A model generated the notes under the pieces. It worked only from the letters and a program-made list of their open reading frames with translations, searched no databases and was not told where the DNA came from. A DNA stretch of 64,000 nt from Leifsonia sp. SCN 70-46 (lineage in GTDB: Bacteria > Actinomycetota > Actinomycetes > Actinomycetales > Microbacteriaceae): positions 1,801,559-1,865,558 of the forward strand of contig MEFY01000002.1 in the NCBI GenBank assembly GCA_001725325.1, in the 5' to 3' direction. The position numbers and the translations under genes are program-made. Shown piece by piece: positions 1 to 10,144 of the stretch (its first letter is position 1; the number at the start of each line of letters is the position of its first letter).

Positions 1-102
1 GAGCCGAAACTGCCGCACGAGTACCAGTTCCACCTCGACTTCGAGGATGCGCGCACCGCCCTGCAGTCGACCATCGACTTCCTGGGCCGCGTCACGGGCT
101 GA
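1..102 (+). CDS. 3' end of a probable alpha/beta-hydrolase-type esterase (partial)
   Basis: The window opens inside a frame that ends with TGA at 100-102, leaving 33 residues. The fragment has a His-Glu-Tyr-x-Phe-His stretch followed by an amphipathic helix ending IDFLGRVTG. That resembles the last strand, catalytic-His region and final helix of alpha/beta-fold esterases. The evidence is thin: the nucleophile and acid lie outside the window, so the family is a guess from shape only. Confidence 0.4.
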   Translation, partial: EPKLPHEYQFHLDFEDARTALQSTIDFLGRVTG

Positions 103-199
103 CGCCCGGGCCGCCCTTGCTCTCGGGAGAGGGCGGCGCACTGTTACGGCGCGTGAACCCGTGTGTCGTCACAGTCGGCAGGATGCCCGCCCGCACGTC

Positions 200-205
200 T
201 ACCGT
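200..205 (+). promoter_or_regulatory. -10 box TACCGT, leaderless start of the OsmC gene
   Basis: TACCGT ends 7 nt before the ATG at 213, with no Shine-Dalgarno sequence between. It favours ATG 213 over an in-frame ATG at 117. Confidence 0.5.
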
Positions 206-212
206 CACTGGC

Positions 213-764
213 ATGACCCTCCTCAACGACATCACCATCCCCCCGATCACCGCCGACGGCCGCGCGTCCCGGCTCACCGAGGCCGGCGGAGCGTGGGCCG
301 CCCGCATCGCCGCCGACACGTCCGCCGCCCAGCTCACCTACCGCGTGCGCGGAGAGGGTGCCGGATCGGTCGCGACCACGATCCGCGCCGGAAAGCACGA
401 GTTCGTCGTCGACGAACCGGCGGCGCTCGCGGGCGACGACGTGGCGGCGAGCCCCGTGGAGTACGCGCTCGGCGCGCTCATCTCGTGCCAGGTCGTGGTC
501 TACCGCCTCTACGCGCAGGCGCTCGGCATCGTCGTCGACGACATCGCCATCGACGCGACGGGCGAGCTCGACGCGCGCACGCTGTTCGGCATCGAGGGCG
601 GCCCGCGCGCCGGCTTCACGTCGATCGACCTCGCGATCACGATCACCGGCCCGGAGACGCAGGAGCGCTACGACGAGCTGCGCGCGGCCGTCGACGCGCA
701 CTGCCCCGTGCTCGACCTCTTCGCGAACGCGACGCCCGTCACGGCCTCGGTCGCGAAGGGCTAG
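213..764 (+). CDS. OsmC/Ohr-family protein
   Basis: A 183-residue protein of the OsmC superfamily, whose characterised members reduce organic hydroperoxides with a cysteine pair. The two family cysteines are Cys92 (in ALISCQVV) and Cys164 (in DAHCPV), in the expected places: the long central helix and the start of the C-terminal helix. The SPVEYALGALISC block is typical of OsmC-like rather than classical Ohr proteins. The ATG at 213 was chosen because a -10 hexamer sits just upstream and the family begins near there. The last 4 bases overlap the end of the convergent hydrolase gene. The substrate cannot be read from sequence. Confidence 0.85.
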   Translation: MTLLNDITIPPITADGRASRLTEAGGAWAARIAADTSAAQLTYRVRGEGAGSVATTIRAGKHEFVVDEPAALAGDDVAASPVEYALGALISCQVVVYRLYAQALGIVVDDIAIDATGELDARTLFGIEGGPRAGFTSIDLAITITGPETQERYDELRAAVDAHCPVLDLFANATPVTASVAKG

Positions 765-1534
765 GAGCTCGACGCCAGGAACCCGATCGCAGCCTCGCGG
801 AAGAACCGCGAGGTCGGGGCGTTGAAGTGGTTCCGCCCGGGGATCTCGAAGAACTCCCCGTGCGGCACCGCCGCGCACAGCGCGCGCGACTTCTCGAGGA
901 TGGAGTCGTCGCTGCCGGTCGCGAACAGCAGCGGCTGCTGCGGCGCGTTGTGCGGGTCGGGCTGCTCTCCTCCGCGCATCCCCTCGACCAGCGAGATGAG
1001 CGCCTCCATGTCGTTGCCGGGGATGCCCGCCGCCATGGTCACGTAGGCCGCCGTGAGCCGGTCCTCCGGCGCCGTGCCGTCGATGGCGAACTGCCGGGCC
1101 TCGTCGAGCCGGAAGCGCGTGAGCGGGTCGCCGTCGGGGATGCCGCCGAGCACTGCCCGGGTGATGCGCGAGGGGAACTCCCGCGCCGCCCGCCAGCCGA
1201 CGCGCGCGCCGAGCGAGTAGCCCACGTACCGCACCTCGTCGAGCAGGAACGTGTCGAGCACGGCGAGCACGTCGTCGGCGAGGGTGGGCATCGTGTACGC
1301 GGCCGGGTCGTGCGGCTTGCCGCTCGCGCCGTGGCCGCGCTGGTCGATCGCGATCACGTGGTACTCGGCGCGCAGCAGGTCGCGCACCCAGCCCGTGAGG
1401 CTCCAGTTGCCGAGGGCGCTCGACGCGAAACCGTGCACGAGGAGCACCGTGGATGCGTCGGGGTCGCCCCACTCGTAGGTGGCGATCTTCGTGCCGTCGG
1501 CGGCGATGACCGCGCGGGGTTCGGGGGAGTCCAC
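761..1534 (-). CDS. alpha/beta hydrolase
   Basis: A 257-residue soluble hydrolase of the Abhydrolase_1 type. The oxyanion strand LLVHGF lies near residues 31-36. The nucleophile elbow GYSLGA places Ser107 as catalytic. A GSDD acid region lies near 207-210 and His236 (GRNHF) completes the triad. The DQRGHGASGKP motif after strand 4 is typical of the group that includes haloperoxidase-like enzymes and lactonases. It starts at GTG with a GGGAG ribosome site just upstream. It is convergent with, and overlaps by 4 bp, the OsmC gene. No substrate-specific residues were recognised. Confidence 0.85.
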   Translation of the reverse strand: MDSPEPRAVIAADGTKIATYEWGDPDASTVLLVHGFASSALGNWSLTGWVRDLLRAEYHVIAIDQRGHGASGKPHDPAAYTMPTLADDVLAVLDTFLLDEVRYVGYSLGARVGWRAAREFPSRITRAVLGGIPDGDPLTRFRLDEARQFAIDGTAPEDRLTAAYVTMAAGIPGNDMEALISLVEGMRGGEQPDPHNAPQQPLLFATGSDDSILEKSRALCAAVPHGEFFEIPGRNHFNAPTSRFFREAAIGFLASSS

Positions 1535-1560
1535 GCTCCCATTGTGTCGGTCGCGGCACG

Positions 1561-1566
1561 TAGCCT
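1561..1566 (+). promoter_or_regulatory. -10 box TAGCCT, leaderless
   Basis: The hexamer ends 6 nt before the ATG at 1573 of the zinc-ribbon/nuclease-fold gene. No ribosome site is present. Confidence 0.5.
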
Positions 1567-1572
1567 GCGGGA

Positions 1573-2364
1573 ATGCCGGAGCATGTCGAGACCTGGTGGG
1601 CGCGCCGCCAGCGGTCGAAGGGCGTCGCCGTGCCGTATCCGGTGGGGTCGTACCGGGAGTTCTGGGAGACCTACCCCGTGCTCGTCAACCAGTACCACCC
1701 CGACCTCAACCACGGGGTCGTGCTCACGCAGATCCCGCCCGCCGCCGACGTGTGGCTGCTGTGGCAGTGCGACATGGGGCACGTGTTCGTCGCGACGCCC
1801 ACGGAGCAGCGGCTGCGTCCCGGCCGCTCCCGCCGCCGCTCGACGTGGTGCCCCGAGTGCACCGCCGGCTCGGGCGCGGGCACGTCGAAGCCGCGCACGA
1901 CGCTGTGCGCCAAGTCGGCGGCCGACCACTACGCCGTGGGGGAGGCGTTCCACAGCGAATGCGCGCCACGGCCCTCGTCGGCGGCTGAAGACCTGCTGCG
2001 CCAGAAGCTCGAGGCGCGGCTGCCGCTGCTCGACGCCAACGCCGTGCGCGTGCCGCGCCCCTTCTTCACCCACCTCGAGGTGTGGCCCGACCTCGTGCTG
2101 CCCGACCTGTGCGTCGCGATCGAGTACGACACGACCGGCCGGGACGGGCTCGAGCACGTCGGCAAGCGCGAGCTCGTCGACATCCGCAAAGACCGCCTGC
2201 TGCGCGCGGCGCGGTGGGAGGTCGTGCGGGTGCGCACGGGCAAGCTCAAGCCGATCGGCCCCTACGACGTGCAGGGCGGGGTGTCGGGGCGCACCGTCGA
2301 CCGCGTGATCGACAGGCTGCGCGAGATCCGCGGCGACCTCATCGTCAACGCGTGGCTTCAGTAG
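1573..2364 (+). CDS. zinc-ribbon protein with a Vsr/DUF559-like nuclease domain
   Basis: A 263-residue protein with two parts. Residues about 60-97 hold a Cys66-x3-His70 ... Cys93-x2-Cys96 cluster with the W-x-C-x2-GH-x-F pattern of DUF4379-type probable zinc ribbons. Residues about 140-225 resemble a PD-(D/E)xK endonuclease of the very-short-patch-repair/DUF559 type: PD at 172-173, E184-x-D186 in a hydrophobic strand, His195, then a D-x-R-K-D helix and the WEVVRVR strand. The domain order and residues are seen directly; nuclease activity is inference. The gene stands alone with its own leaderless promoter. No methyltransferase or restriction partner is adjacent. It could act in DNA repair or as an isolated defence nuclease. 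Confidence 0.7.
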   Translation: MPEHVETWWARRQRSKGVAVPYPVGSYREFWETYPVLVNQYHPDLNHGVVLTQIPPAADVWLLWQCDMGHVFVATPTEQRLRPGRSRRRSTWCPECTAGSGAGTSKPRTTLCAKSAADHYAVGEAFHSECAPRPSSAAEDLLRQKLEARLPLLDANAVRVPRPFFTHLEVWPDLVLPDLCVAIEYDTTGRDGLEHVGKRELVDIRKDRLLRAARWEVVRVRTGKLKPIGPYDVQGGVSGRTVDRVIDRLREIRGDLIVNAWLQ

Positions 2365-2419
2365 CGCCTCACACACCGCTCATAGCAGGCGCATAGCTCC
2401 CGCCGTCGTAATAGTCGGC

Positions 2420-3004
2420 ATGGAACAACTCGTCATGATCGGCATCGACCTCATCGCGATCGCGGTGATGGTGTTCGGCCTCTACTTCCCCCGCCACCGC
2501 CGTCGCGACCTCGTCGTCGCCTACCTCGTCGTCAACGTGGGCGTGCTCGCCGTCTCGGCGATCCTCGGCACCACGACCGTGGGGCTCGGCGTGGGGCTCG
2601 GACTCTTCGGCGTGCTGAGCATCATCCGCCTGCGCTCCTCGGAGATCACGCAGCACGAGCTCGCGTACTACTTCGCGGCCCTCGCGATCGGGCTGCTCAC
2701 GGGACTCTCGACGACGGTCAACCCCGTCATCATCGCGCTCGTCGTGCTCGTGCTCGGCGTCATCGCGATCGGCGACAGCCCCGCGCTGTTCCGCCGCTAC
2801 CGCCAGCAGACCGTGGTCATGGACACCGCGTACACCGACGAGGCCTCGCTGCGGCTGGCGCTCGAGGGGATGCTCGGGGCCAAGGTGCACCGCGTGAACG
2901 TGCTGCACCTCGACACGGTCAACGACACCACGACCGTCGAGGTGCGCTTCCAGGTCGCCGAGACCGCCGACGTCGCGCGCACGCACGAGGCGCTGCAGCG
3001 ATGA
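2420..3004 (+). CDS. DUF4956 membrane protein
   Basis: A 194-residue protein with about four hydrophobic segments in its first 125 residues and a soluble C-terminal domain of about 70 residues. The glycine-rich LFGVLSIIRLRSSEI block is a recognisable DUF4956 signature. It is the first gene of a three-gene operon. Its stop overlaps the start of the VTC-domain gene by 4 bp (3001-3004), the usual pairing for this family. The family is thought to work with VTC polyphosphate polymerases at the membrane, but its role is not established. A TAATAG hexamer ends 5 nt before the ATG and may be the operon's -10 box. Confidence 0.85.
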   Translation: MEQLVMIGIDLIAIAVMVFGLYFPRHRRRDLVVAYLVVNVGVLAVSAILGTTTVGLGVGLGLFGVLSIIRLRSSEITQHELAYYFAALAIGLLTGLSTTVNPVIIALVVLVLGVIAIGDSPALFRRYRQQTVVMDTAYTDEASLRLALEGMLGAKVHRVNVLHLDTVNDTTTVEVRFQVAETADVARTHEALQR

Positions 3005-3753
3005 CGCTCGCGGAGCTGCAGCCCATCAGCCTCGACGAGCTCGTCGAGCGCGCCGCCCTCCAGACCCGCGTCGACCGCAAGTACGTGCTCGGCCGGCTCG
3101 AGGCCGCGGAGGTGCTCGCCCAGCTCCACCCGGCGACGCGCATCCTCGAGATCGGCGGCGCCCGCAGCTCGGCCTACGAGTCGGTGTACTTCGACACCCC
3201 CGACCTGCTGAGCTACCGGATGGCGGCGCACGCGCGGCGCCGGCGGTTCAAGCTCCGCACCCGGTCGTACGTCGACACGGCGGAGGCCTGGCTCGAGATG
3301 AAGACCCGCGGGGCGCGCAGCACCACGGTCAAGGAGCGCATGGCCTACGACATCGCGCAGCGCGACATCCTCACGCCGGACGGCCGCGACTACGCCGGGG
3401 CGGCGCTCGACGGCCTCGGGCTGCGCGGCGACGAACTCGACCTGAGGCCGACGCTCGTGACGCGGTACCACCGCACGACGCTCTTCCTGCCCGCGTCGGG
3501 CAGCCGGGCGACCATCGACACCGACCTCGCGTGGGAGGGCGACGACGGCACCGTGCTGCGGCGCCCCGACGTGGCGATCATCGAGACGAAGTCGGGCAGC
3601 CGCACCTCCGAGATCGACCGCCTGCTGTGGGCGCACGGGCACCGGCCCGCCACCATCTCCAAGTTCGGCACGGGCCTCGCGGCCCTGCGCTCGGACCTCC
3701 CCTCCAACAAATGGGCGCGCGTGCTGCGCCGCTACTTCAGAACGGATTCATGA
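3001..3753 (+). CDS. VTC-domain polyphosphate polymerase-like protein
   Basis: A 250-residue protein matching the VTC (vacuolar transporter chaperone) catalytic domain, a triphosphate-tunnel fold that in yeast Vtc4 makes polyphosphate from ATP. Basic and acidic tunnel residues are visible: the RVDRKYV strand near the start, FKLRTR, LEMKTRG, and a C-terminal IETKSG strand. It lacks the SPX and membrane domains of the eukaryotic proteins, so membrane attachment probably comes from the co-encoded DUF4956 protein. It overlaps its neighbours by 4 bp on both sides. Polymerase activity is inferred from the fold. Confidence 0.82.
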   Translation: MTLAELQPISLDELVERAALQTRVDRKYVLGRLEAAEVLAQLHPATRILEIGGARSSAYESVYFDTPDLLSYRMAAHARRRRFKLRTRSYVDTAEAWLEMKTRGARSTTVKERMAYDIAQRDILTPDGRDYAGAALDGLGLRGDELDLRPTLVTRYHRTTLFLPASGSRATIDTDLAWEGDDGTVLRRPDVAIIETKSGSRTSEIDRLLWAHGHRPATISKFGTGLAALRSDLPSNKWARVLRRYFRTDS

Positions 3754-5327
3754 TGAACACGAGATATGTGCTCACGGCGGCGGGACTGCTGCTCGGCAGC
3801 GTGGTCCTGGCCGGCTGCACGGCCGCCGCCGTCGAGACGCCCGTCGCCTCGGCCAAGCAGGAGGCCGTCGTGACGGCGGTCGCCGTGAACGCGACGCTCA
3901 CGGCCGCCGACGCGATGGCCGCCAACGAGGACTACACGACGACGAACGACGACGAGTGGTCGACGGACAGCGCCACGACGATCGACCTCTCGACCGAGTC
4001 CGGCACCGTGACGATCGACGCCGCCGGCACCTACATCCTCACGGGCGCTCTCCAGGGCCAGGTCGTCGTGACCGCACCCGACGACGCGCTCGTCGCCCTC
4101 GTGCTCGACGACGCGAGCATCTCGTCGACGACCGGGCCTGCGATCGACGTGCAGTCCGCGGACGACGTGGTCGTGTCGCTCTCCGGAACGAACAGCCTGA
4201 GCGACGCCTCGTCGTACTCCGACGGCGCCGCGAACGCCGCCCTCTACAGCTCGGCAGACCTCACGATCACGGGCGACGGCTCGCTCACGGTCACGGGCAA
4301 CGGCAACGACGGCATCACGAGCACCGACGACCTGGTCATCCTCTCGGGTGACATCGCCGTGACGGCCGTCGACGACGGCATCCGCGGCAAGGATGACCTC
4401 GCCATCGAGGGCGGAACCGTCACGGTCACGGCTGGGGGCGATTCCCTCACGTCCGACAACGAGGACGACGCCGCGCGCGGCTACATCTACGTCACGGGCG
4501 GCACGCTCTCGCTCACCGCGGGCGATGACGGCCTCGACGCCACGACCGACGTCATCGAGACGGGCGGCGCCATCGATGTCACGAGCACGGGCAAGGGCCT
4601 CGCGGGCGGCGCGCTCGTGCTGCTCGAGGGTGCCGCCCTGACCGTCGACGCCACGGACGACGCGCTCCACTCCGACGGGCAGGTGAGCATCAACCTCGGC
4701 ACAGCGACCCTCTCGTCGGGCGACGACGGCGTGCACGCCGACGGCGCGATCTTCATCGACGGCGGCACGACGACGATCGCGAGCTCGGTCGAGGGCATCG
4801 AGAGCGCCGCCATCACGATCAACGACGGCACCGTCTCGGTCACCTCGAGCGACGACGGCATCAACGCGACGGCGGGCACCGTGCAGGGCGGTTCCGAGCA
4901 GGATGACGGCTCGCACCTCACCGTCAACGGCGGCACGGTCACGGTGAGCTCCGGCTCGGACGGCATCGACTCCAACGGCTCGGCGGCGCTCCTCGGCGGG
5001 TCGGTCTCCGTGCTGAGCGCGGGCGGCGGCGGCACGTCGGCCCTCGACGTGAACGGCACGATCTCGGGCACCACGTGGGTCGCCGCGACGGTCACCGGCT
5101 CCGCGGGCGACACCGTCACCGTCACCGACTCGTCCGGTGCCGTCGTGCTCACGCAGACGGCTACGGCGTCGTTCGGCTCCGCGGCGTTCTCCCTCCCCGC
5201 GATCGTGGCGGGCGGCAGCTACACGGTCACTACCAGCGGCGGGTCGAGCGCGACGGTGACCGCGGGCGTCAACTCCGCGGAGATGATGGGCGGCGCAGGG
5301 ATGGGCGGCGGGCCCGGTCGCCCGTAG
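3750..5327 (+). CDS. beta-helix lipoprotein, Cthe_2159-type carbohydrate-binding domain
   Basis: A 525-residue exported protein. It has a lipoprotein signal peptide with lipobox LAGC (Cys about residue 24). A long region then holds at least eight short imperfect repeats carrying DDG or DG with IxGGTVTV-like strands. That is the pattern of a right-handed parallel beta-helix with calcium-binding turns, as in the Cthe_2159 carbohydrate-binding family. It ends in a flexible Met/Gly tail. The start was chosen at ATG 3750, which overlaps the upstream stop by 4 bp; ATG 3753 is equally possible. Linkage to DUF4956 and VTC genes recurs in Gram-positive bacteria. A cell-surface polysaccharide or pectin-like ligand is plausible but unproven. 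Confidence 0.8.
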   Translation: MMNTRYVLTAAGLLLGSVVLAGCTAAAVETPVASAKQEAVVTAVAVNATLTAADAMAANEDYTTTNDDEWSTDSATTIDLSTESGTVTIDAAGTYILTGALQGQVVVTAPDDALVALVLDDASISSTTGPAIDVQSADDVVVSLSGTNSLSDASSYSDGAANAALYSSADLTITGDGSLTVTGNGNDGITSTDDLVILSGDIAVTAVDDGIRGKDDLAIEGGTVTVTAGGDSLTSDNEDDAARGYIYVTGGTLSLTAGDDGLDATTDVIETGGAIDVTSTGKGLAGGALVLLEGAALTVDATDDALHSDGQVSINLGTATLSSGDDGVHADGAIFIDGGTTTIASSVEGIESAAITINDGTVSVTSSDDGINATAGTVQGGSEQDDGSHLTVNGGTVTVSSGSDGIDSNGSAALLGGSVSVLSAGGGGTSALDVNGTISGTTWVAATVTGSAGDTVTVTDSSGAVVLTQTATASFGSAAFSLPAIVAGGSYTVTTSGGSSATVTAGVNSAEMMGGAGMGGGPGRP

Positions 5328-5339
5328 CCGCCCGCCGGA

Positions 5340-6188
5340 TCAGCCCTGCTCCCGCAGCTTCTCCGCCTCGGCCCGCAGGTCGGCGGCGCGCTTCAGCGCC
5401 CGCTCGCGCTCTCTGCCGAGGGAGCGCAGGTCGCGGTCCGACTCGCGCAGCTCGTCCTCGACCGCCGAGACCTGCTCCTCCAGGTCGGCGAGCCTCGACT
5501 CGAGCCGGCCCCGCCGGGTCTCGACGTCCGACACGCGACGCTCGATACCGCGCACCTCCAGGTCGGCCTCGTCCGCCTTCTTCTCCGCGTCCTTGGCGGC
5601 GCGCACGGCGACGAGGTCTCGCACCTTCCGCTCCGAGGCGGGCCGGGGAGCGGACACCATGGATGCCTCGGGCGCCGCGACCGCGTCCGTGAGGTCCACG
5701 GGCTCGATGCCGGTCGCCTCGAGCGCCCGCACGAGCCGCCCGCTGCGCACCGCCGCCGCGGCCGCGGGATCGTTGAGCGCCGCCTGCAGCGTCTTCGCGA
5801 CCTCCTCGACGACCGTCGCCGTGAGGTTGTGCCGCGCCTCCGTCGCGAGGTCGGCGGCCTCGCGCGCGAGGGCGTTGACGAGCGCGCGGCGCTGTCGCGT
5901 GAGCTCGCCGAGCTGCTCGCGGTCGAGCTCCTGCTGCGCCTCCCGCATGGTCTCGCCGAGCTCCGCGAGCTGCTCGAGCTCGTCGGCCCGCTGGCGGGCC
6001 AGGAGGTTCACGGCCCAGGCCGCGGGCGAGGGCTTCTTGAGCTCCTGCACGCGCGCGGCGAGCTCGAGATCGGCGCTGTCCTTCACCTCGCGCGCGACGG
6101 CGTTGCGGGCAGCGGTGAACTCCGCCGGGGTGAGCGCGTATAGCGGGTCGGCGACCGTTGCGAGGGTGAGCGTGCTCAGGCCGGCCAC
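5340..6188 (-). CDS. conserved coiled-coil hypothetical protein
   Basis: A 282-residue acidic/basic protein of unknown function. It begins with a DPLYALTPAEFTAARN block and a KPSPAAWAVNLLAR segment that I associate with a conserved actinobacterial family. The C-terminal half (residues about 190-280) is Arg/Glu/Ala-rich with heptad character, a strong coiled coil. No ATG fits. A GTG at 6188 was chosen; it lies inside the end of the upstream DUF1761 gene (13-bp overlap), suggesting translational coupling. It is convergent with the beta-helix lipoprotein gene, 12 bp away. Confidence 0.65.
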   Translation of the reverse strand: MAGLSTLTLATVADPLYALTPAEFTAARNAVAREVKDSADLELAARVQELKKPSPAAWAVNLLARQRADELEQLAELGETMREAQQELDREQLGELTRQRRALVNALAREAADLATEARHNLTATVVEEVAKTLQAALNDPAAAAAVRSGRLVRALEATGIEPVDLTDAVAAPEASMVSAPRPASERKVRDLVAVRAAKDAEKKADEADLEVRGIERRVSDVETRRGRLESRLADLEEQVSAVEDELRESDRDLRSLGRERERALKRAADLRAEAEKLREQG

Positions 6189-6592
6189 ACCCCGATGATG
6201 AGCGCCATGACCATGATGGTCACGAGCTCGTGGGCGACGTTGAGCACGGTGAGGCCCGTCGGACGCTTGTCGAACTGGTCGTGGGTGATGAAGCGCGCCG
6301 CCGTGAACCCCGCCCACAGGATGAGGCCCGTGAGCAGCGTGTTCACGAGGAAACTGCCGCCGTAGAAGTCGAACGAGATGTACGCAGCCCCCGCGAGCAC
6401 CCACGCCGTGATGAAGCTCACGACGACGGTCACGGCGATGGGCCGGATCGCATCCTTCGCGTCGCCCGAGGGCGTGATGCCCGCGGCCTTCATCCAGTAG
6501 TTGCCGAACACCTTCGGGGTGTACCAGATCGACCCCACGACCATGCTCGAGAGGGTCGCCAGGATGACGGCGATGATCGAGGGGGCGTTCAT
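6176..6592 (-). CDS. DUF1761 membrane protein
   Basis: A 138-residue protein with four hydrophobic segments. It carries the DUF1761 hallmarks: an N-terminal SSMVVGSIWYTPKVFGNYW block and a central WAGF-x5-FITH segment. Function is unknown. Its ATG lies 1 bp after the stop of the UvrA-like gene and its end overlaps the coiled-coil gene, so the three genes probably form one transcript. Confidence 0.8.
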   Translation of the reverse strand: MNAPSIIAVILATLSSMVVGSIWYTPKVFGNYWMKAAGITPSGDAKDAIRPIAVTVVVSFITAWVLAGAAYISFDFYGGSFLVNTLLTGLILWAGFTAARFITHDQFDKRPTGLTVLNVAHELVTIMVMALIIGVWPA

Positions 6593-6593
6593 G

Positions 6594-8873
<2,280 letters not shown>

Positions 8874-8879
8874 ACCGTC

Positions 8880-8885
8880 AACTTA
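8880..8885 (-). promoter_or_regulatory. -10 box TAAGTT, leaderless
   Basis: On the minus strand the hexamer ends 6 nt before the GTG at 8873 of the UvrA-like gene. Confidence 0.45.
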
Positions 8886-8911
8886 ACAGACACCGCGGAC
8901 AGGATGCTTCC

Positions 8912-9355
8912 TCAATCGTGCCCGATCGCCTCGAGCACCTGCAGCTGCCCCTTGGTGATCTTCTCGCGTGCGACGTCGAGCGGGAACCACTCCGCACGGT
9001 CCACCTCGGGGAAGCTCCGGAGCTGCCCCGAGCGCGGCGGCCACTCCACCTCGAACGTGTTGCTCGCCACGAACGCGGCCTCGCCCTCGGCCGTGAACAC
9101 GGTCAGGCGCTTGCCCGACGGCAGCCGGAACTCGCCGAGCTGTGCGTAGTCGGCCGGGGGAGCGGGTGCCCCGATCTCCTCCGCGAACTCGCGCAGCGCG
9201 GCCGTGAGCGGCGGCTCGTCGGTGTAGATGCCCTTGGGGATCGACCAGGCGGCGGCATCCTTGCCCGCCCAGAACGGCCCGCCCATGTGCGCGAGGAACA
9301 CCTCGAGCCCCGGCGCGCGCCGCGTCAGCAGGATGCCCGCGCTGAGCTCGACCAC
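8912..9355 (-). CDS. Nudix hydrolase
   Basis: A 147-residue Nudix protein. The Nudix box is complete: Gly at the start of GIYTDEPP, then REFAEEIGA, giving the G-x5-E-x7-REF-x-EE-x-G pattern that binds the metal and the pyrophosphate substrate. The PKG motif and C-terminal WFPLDVAREKI helix resemble actinobacterial Nudix proteins described as phosphohistidine-phosphatase partners or ADP-ribose/NTP hydrolases. The substrate cannot be chosen from sequence. It is the last gene of a three-gene operon and directly abuts the upstream membrane-protein gene. Confidence 0.85.
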   Translation of the reverse strand: MVELSAGILLTRRAPGLEVFLAHMGGPFWAGKDAAAWSIPKGIYTDEPPLTAALREFAEEIGAPAPPADYAQLGEFRLPSGKRLTVFTAEGEAAFVASNTFEVEWPPRSGQLRSFPEVDRAEWFPLDVAREKITKGQLQVLEAIGHD

Positions 9356-9724
9356 TCAGAACAGCTGGTCGAGCATGGTCGGGAGCACGAACAGGCCGAC
9401 GAGGGCGAGCGGGGCTCCGAGCACGAGGGCGAGGATGGCCGCGATCTTGCCGCGGTTCTTGCGCACGAGCGCGATGATCGCGAGCACGATGCCGACGAGG
9501 GCGACCGGCCCCGCGATGCCGAGGCCGAGCGCCGCGATGACGAGGCCGCCGAGCACGCCCCATCCCAGGGTGTCGGGGGTCTGCTGCGGACCGAGCGCCG
9601 TCGCGACGAAGCCCACGATCGCGAGGATGACCGGCAGGGCGATCGCCGCGAGCACGAGCACGAGCGCGGAGATGCCCAGCCCGTTGCGCCTCGGCGCCGG
9701 CGCGGGAACCTGCGGCACGGTCAC
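9356..9724 (-). CDS. small membrane protein (DUF4190-like), paralogue 1
   Basis: A 122-residue protein with a proline-rich N-terminus, a short basic segment (PRRNGLGI) and three hydrophobic helices. The layout is like small DUF4190-type membrane proteins. It is a diverged paralogue of the gene immediately upstream: both have the NGLG/NPLG start of helix 1, a glycine-rich middle helix and a basic loop before the last helix. Function is unknown. Its start overlaps the upstream stop by 4 bp. Confidence 0.65.
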   Translation of the reverse strand: MTVPQVPAPAPRRNGLGISALVLVLAAIALPVILAIVGFVATALGPQQTPDTLGWGVLGGLVIAALGLGIAGPVALVGIVLAIIALVRKNRGKIAAILALVLGAPLALVGLFVLPTMLDQLF

Positions 9725-10113
9725 TGCGGCGCCGCAGACGCGAGGAGGAATGACGCGACGGCGCCGACCGACACGAGCACGGGGATGCCGCCGAAGCAGA
9801 TCGCGAGGATGGCCGCCACGCGGCTGCGGCCCTTCACGAAGAGGCTGCCGATGCCGAGCCCCAGGCCCACGAGGGCGGGCAGACCCGCGAGCGCGATGCC
9901 GAAGGCGGCGAACCCGAAGGCCGTGAGCCAGCGGAACCCCTCGGCGCCCACGAGGCCCGTGGGGTCGTTCGCGCCGATCGCGAAGCCGACCGCGAAGAGC
10001 ACGACGGGCGTGAGCCAGGCGAGCAGCGCGATCACGAGCCCCGTCACGCCCAGCGGGTTCGCGCGCCTGACGGGCGCGGGCGGCGGTACGGGGATGGTGA
10101 GGGCGTAGGTCAC
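9721..10113 (-). CDS. small membrane protein (DUF4190-like), paralogue 2
   Basis: A 130-residue protein with a Pro-rich N-terminus, then three hydrophobic segments and a VKGRSRVA basic loop. It begins with GTG. First gene of the membrane-membrane-Nudix operon, behind a near-ideal -10 box. No enzymatic motif is visible, and the tandem pair likely arose by local duplication. Confidence 0.65.
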   Translation of the reverse strand: MTYALTIPVPPPAPVRRANPLGVTGLVIALLAWLTPVVLFAVGFAIGANDPTGLVGAEGFRWLTAFGFAAFGIALAGLPALVGLGLGIGSLFVKGRSRVAAILAICFGGIPVLVSVGAVASFLLASAAPQ

Positions 10114-10119
10114 GCTCGC

Positions 10120-10125
10120 AGTATA
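10120..10125 (-). promoter_or_regulatory. -10 box TATACT, leaderless
   Basis: One base from the TATAAT consensus, ending 6 nt before the GTG at 10113. Confidence 0.6.
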
Positions 10126-10144
10126 GGGACGCCCGACCGGCGCG

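Noticed and set aside
3950-5290. Repeated DDG segments as a DNA repeat or CRISPR-like array
   Set aside because: The repetition is at protein level only, with variable spacing and codons, as expected for a beta-helix lipoprotein.
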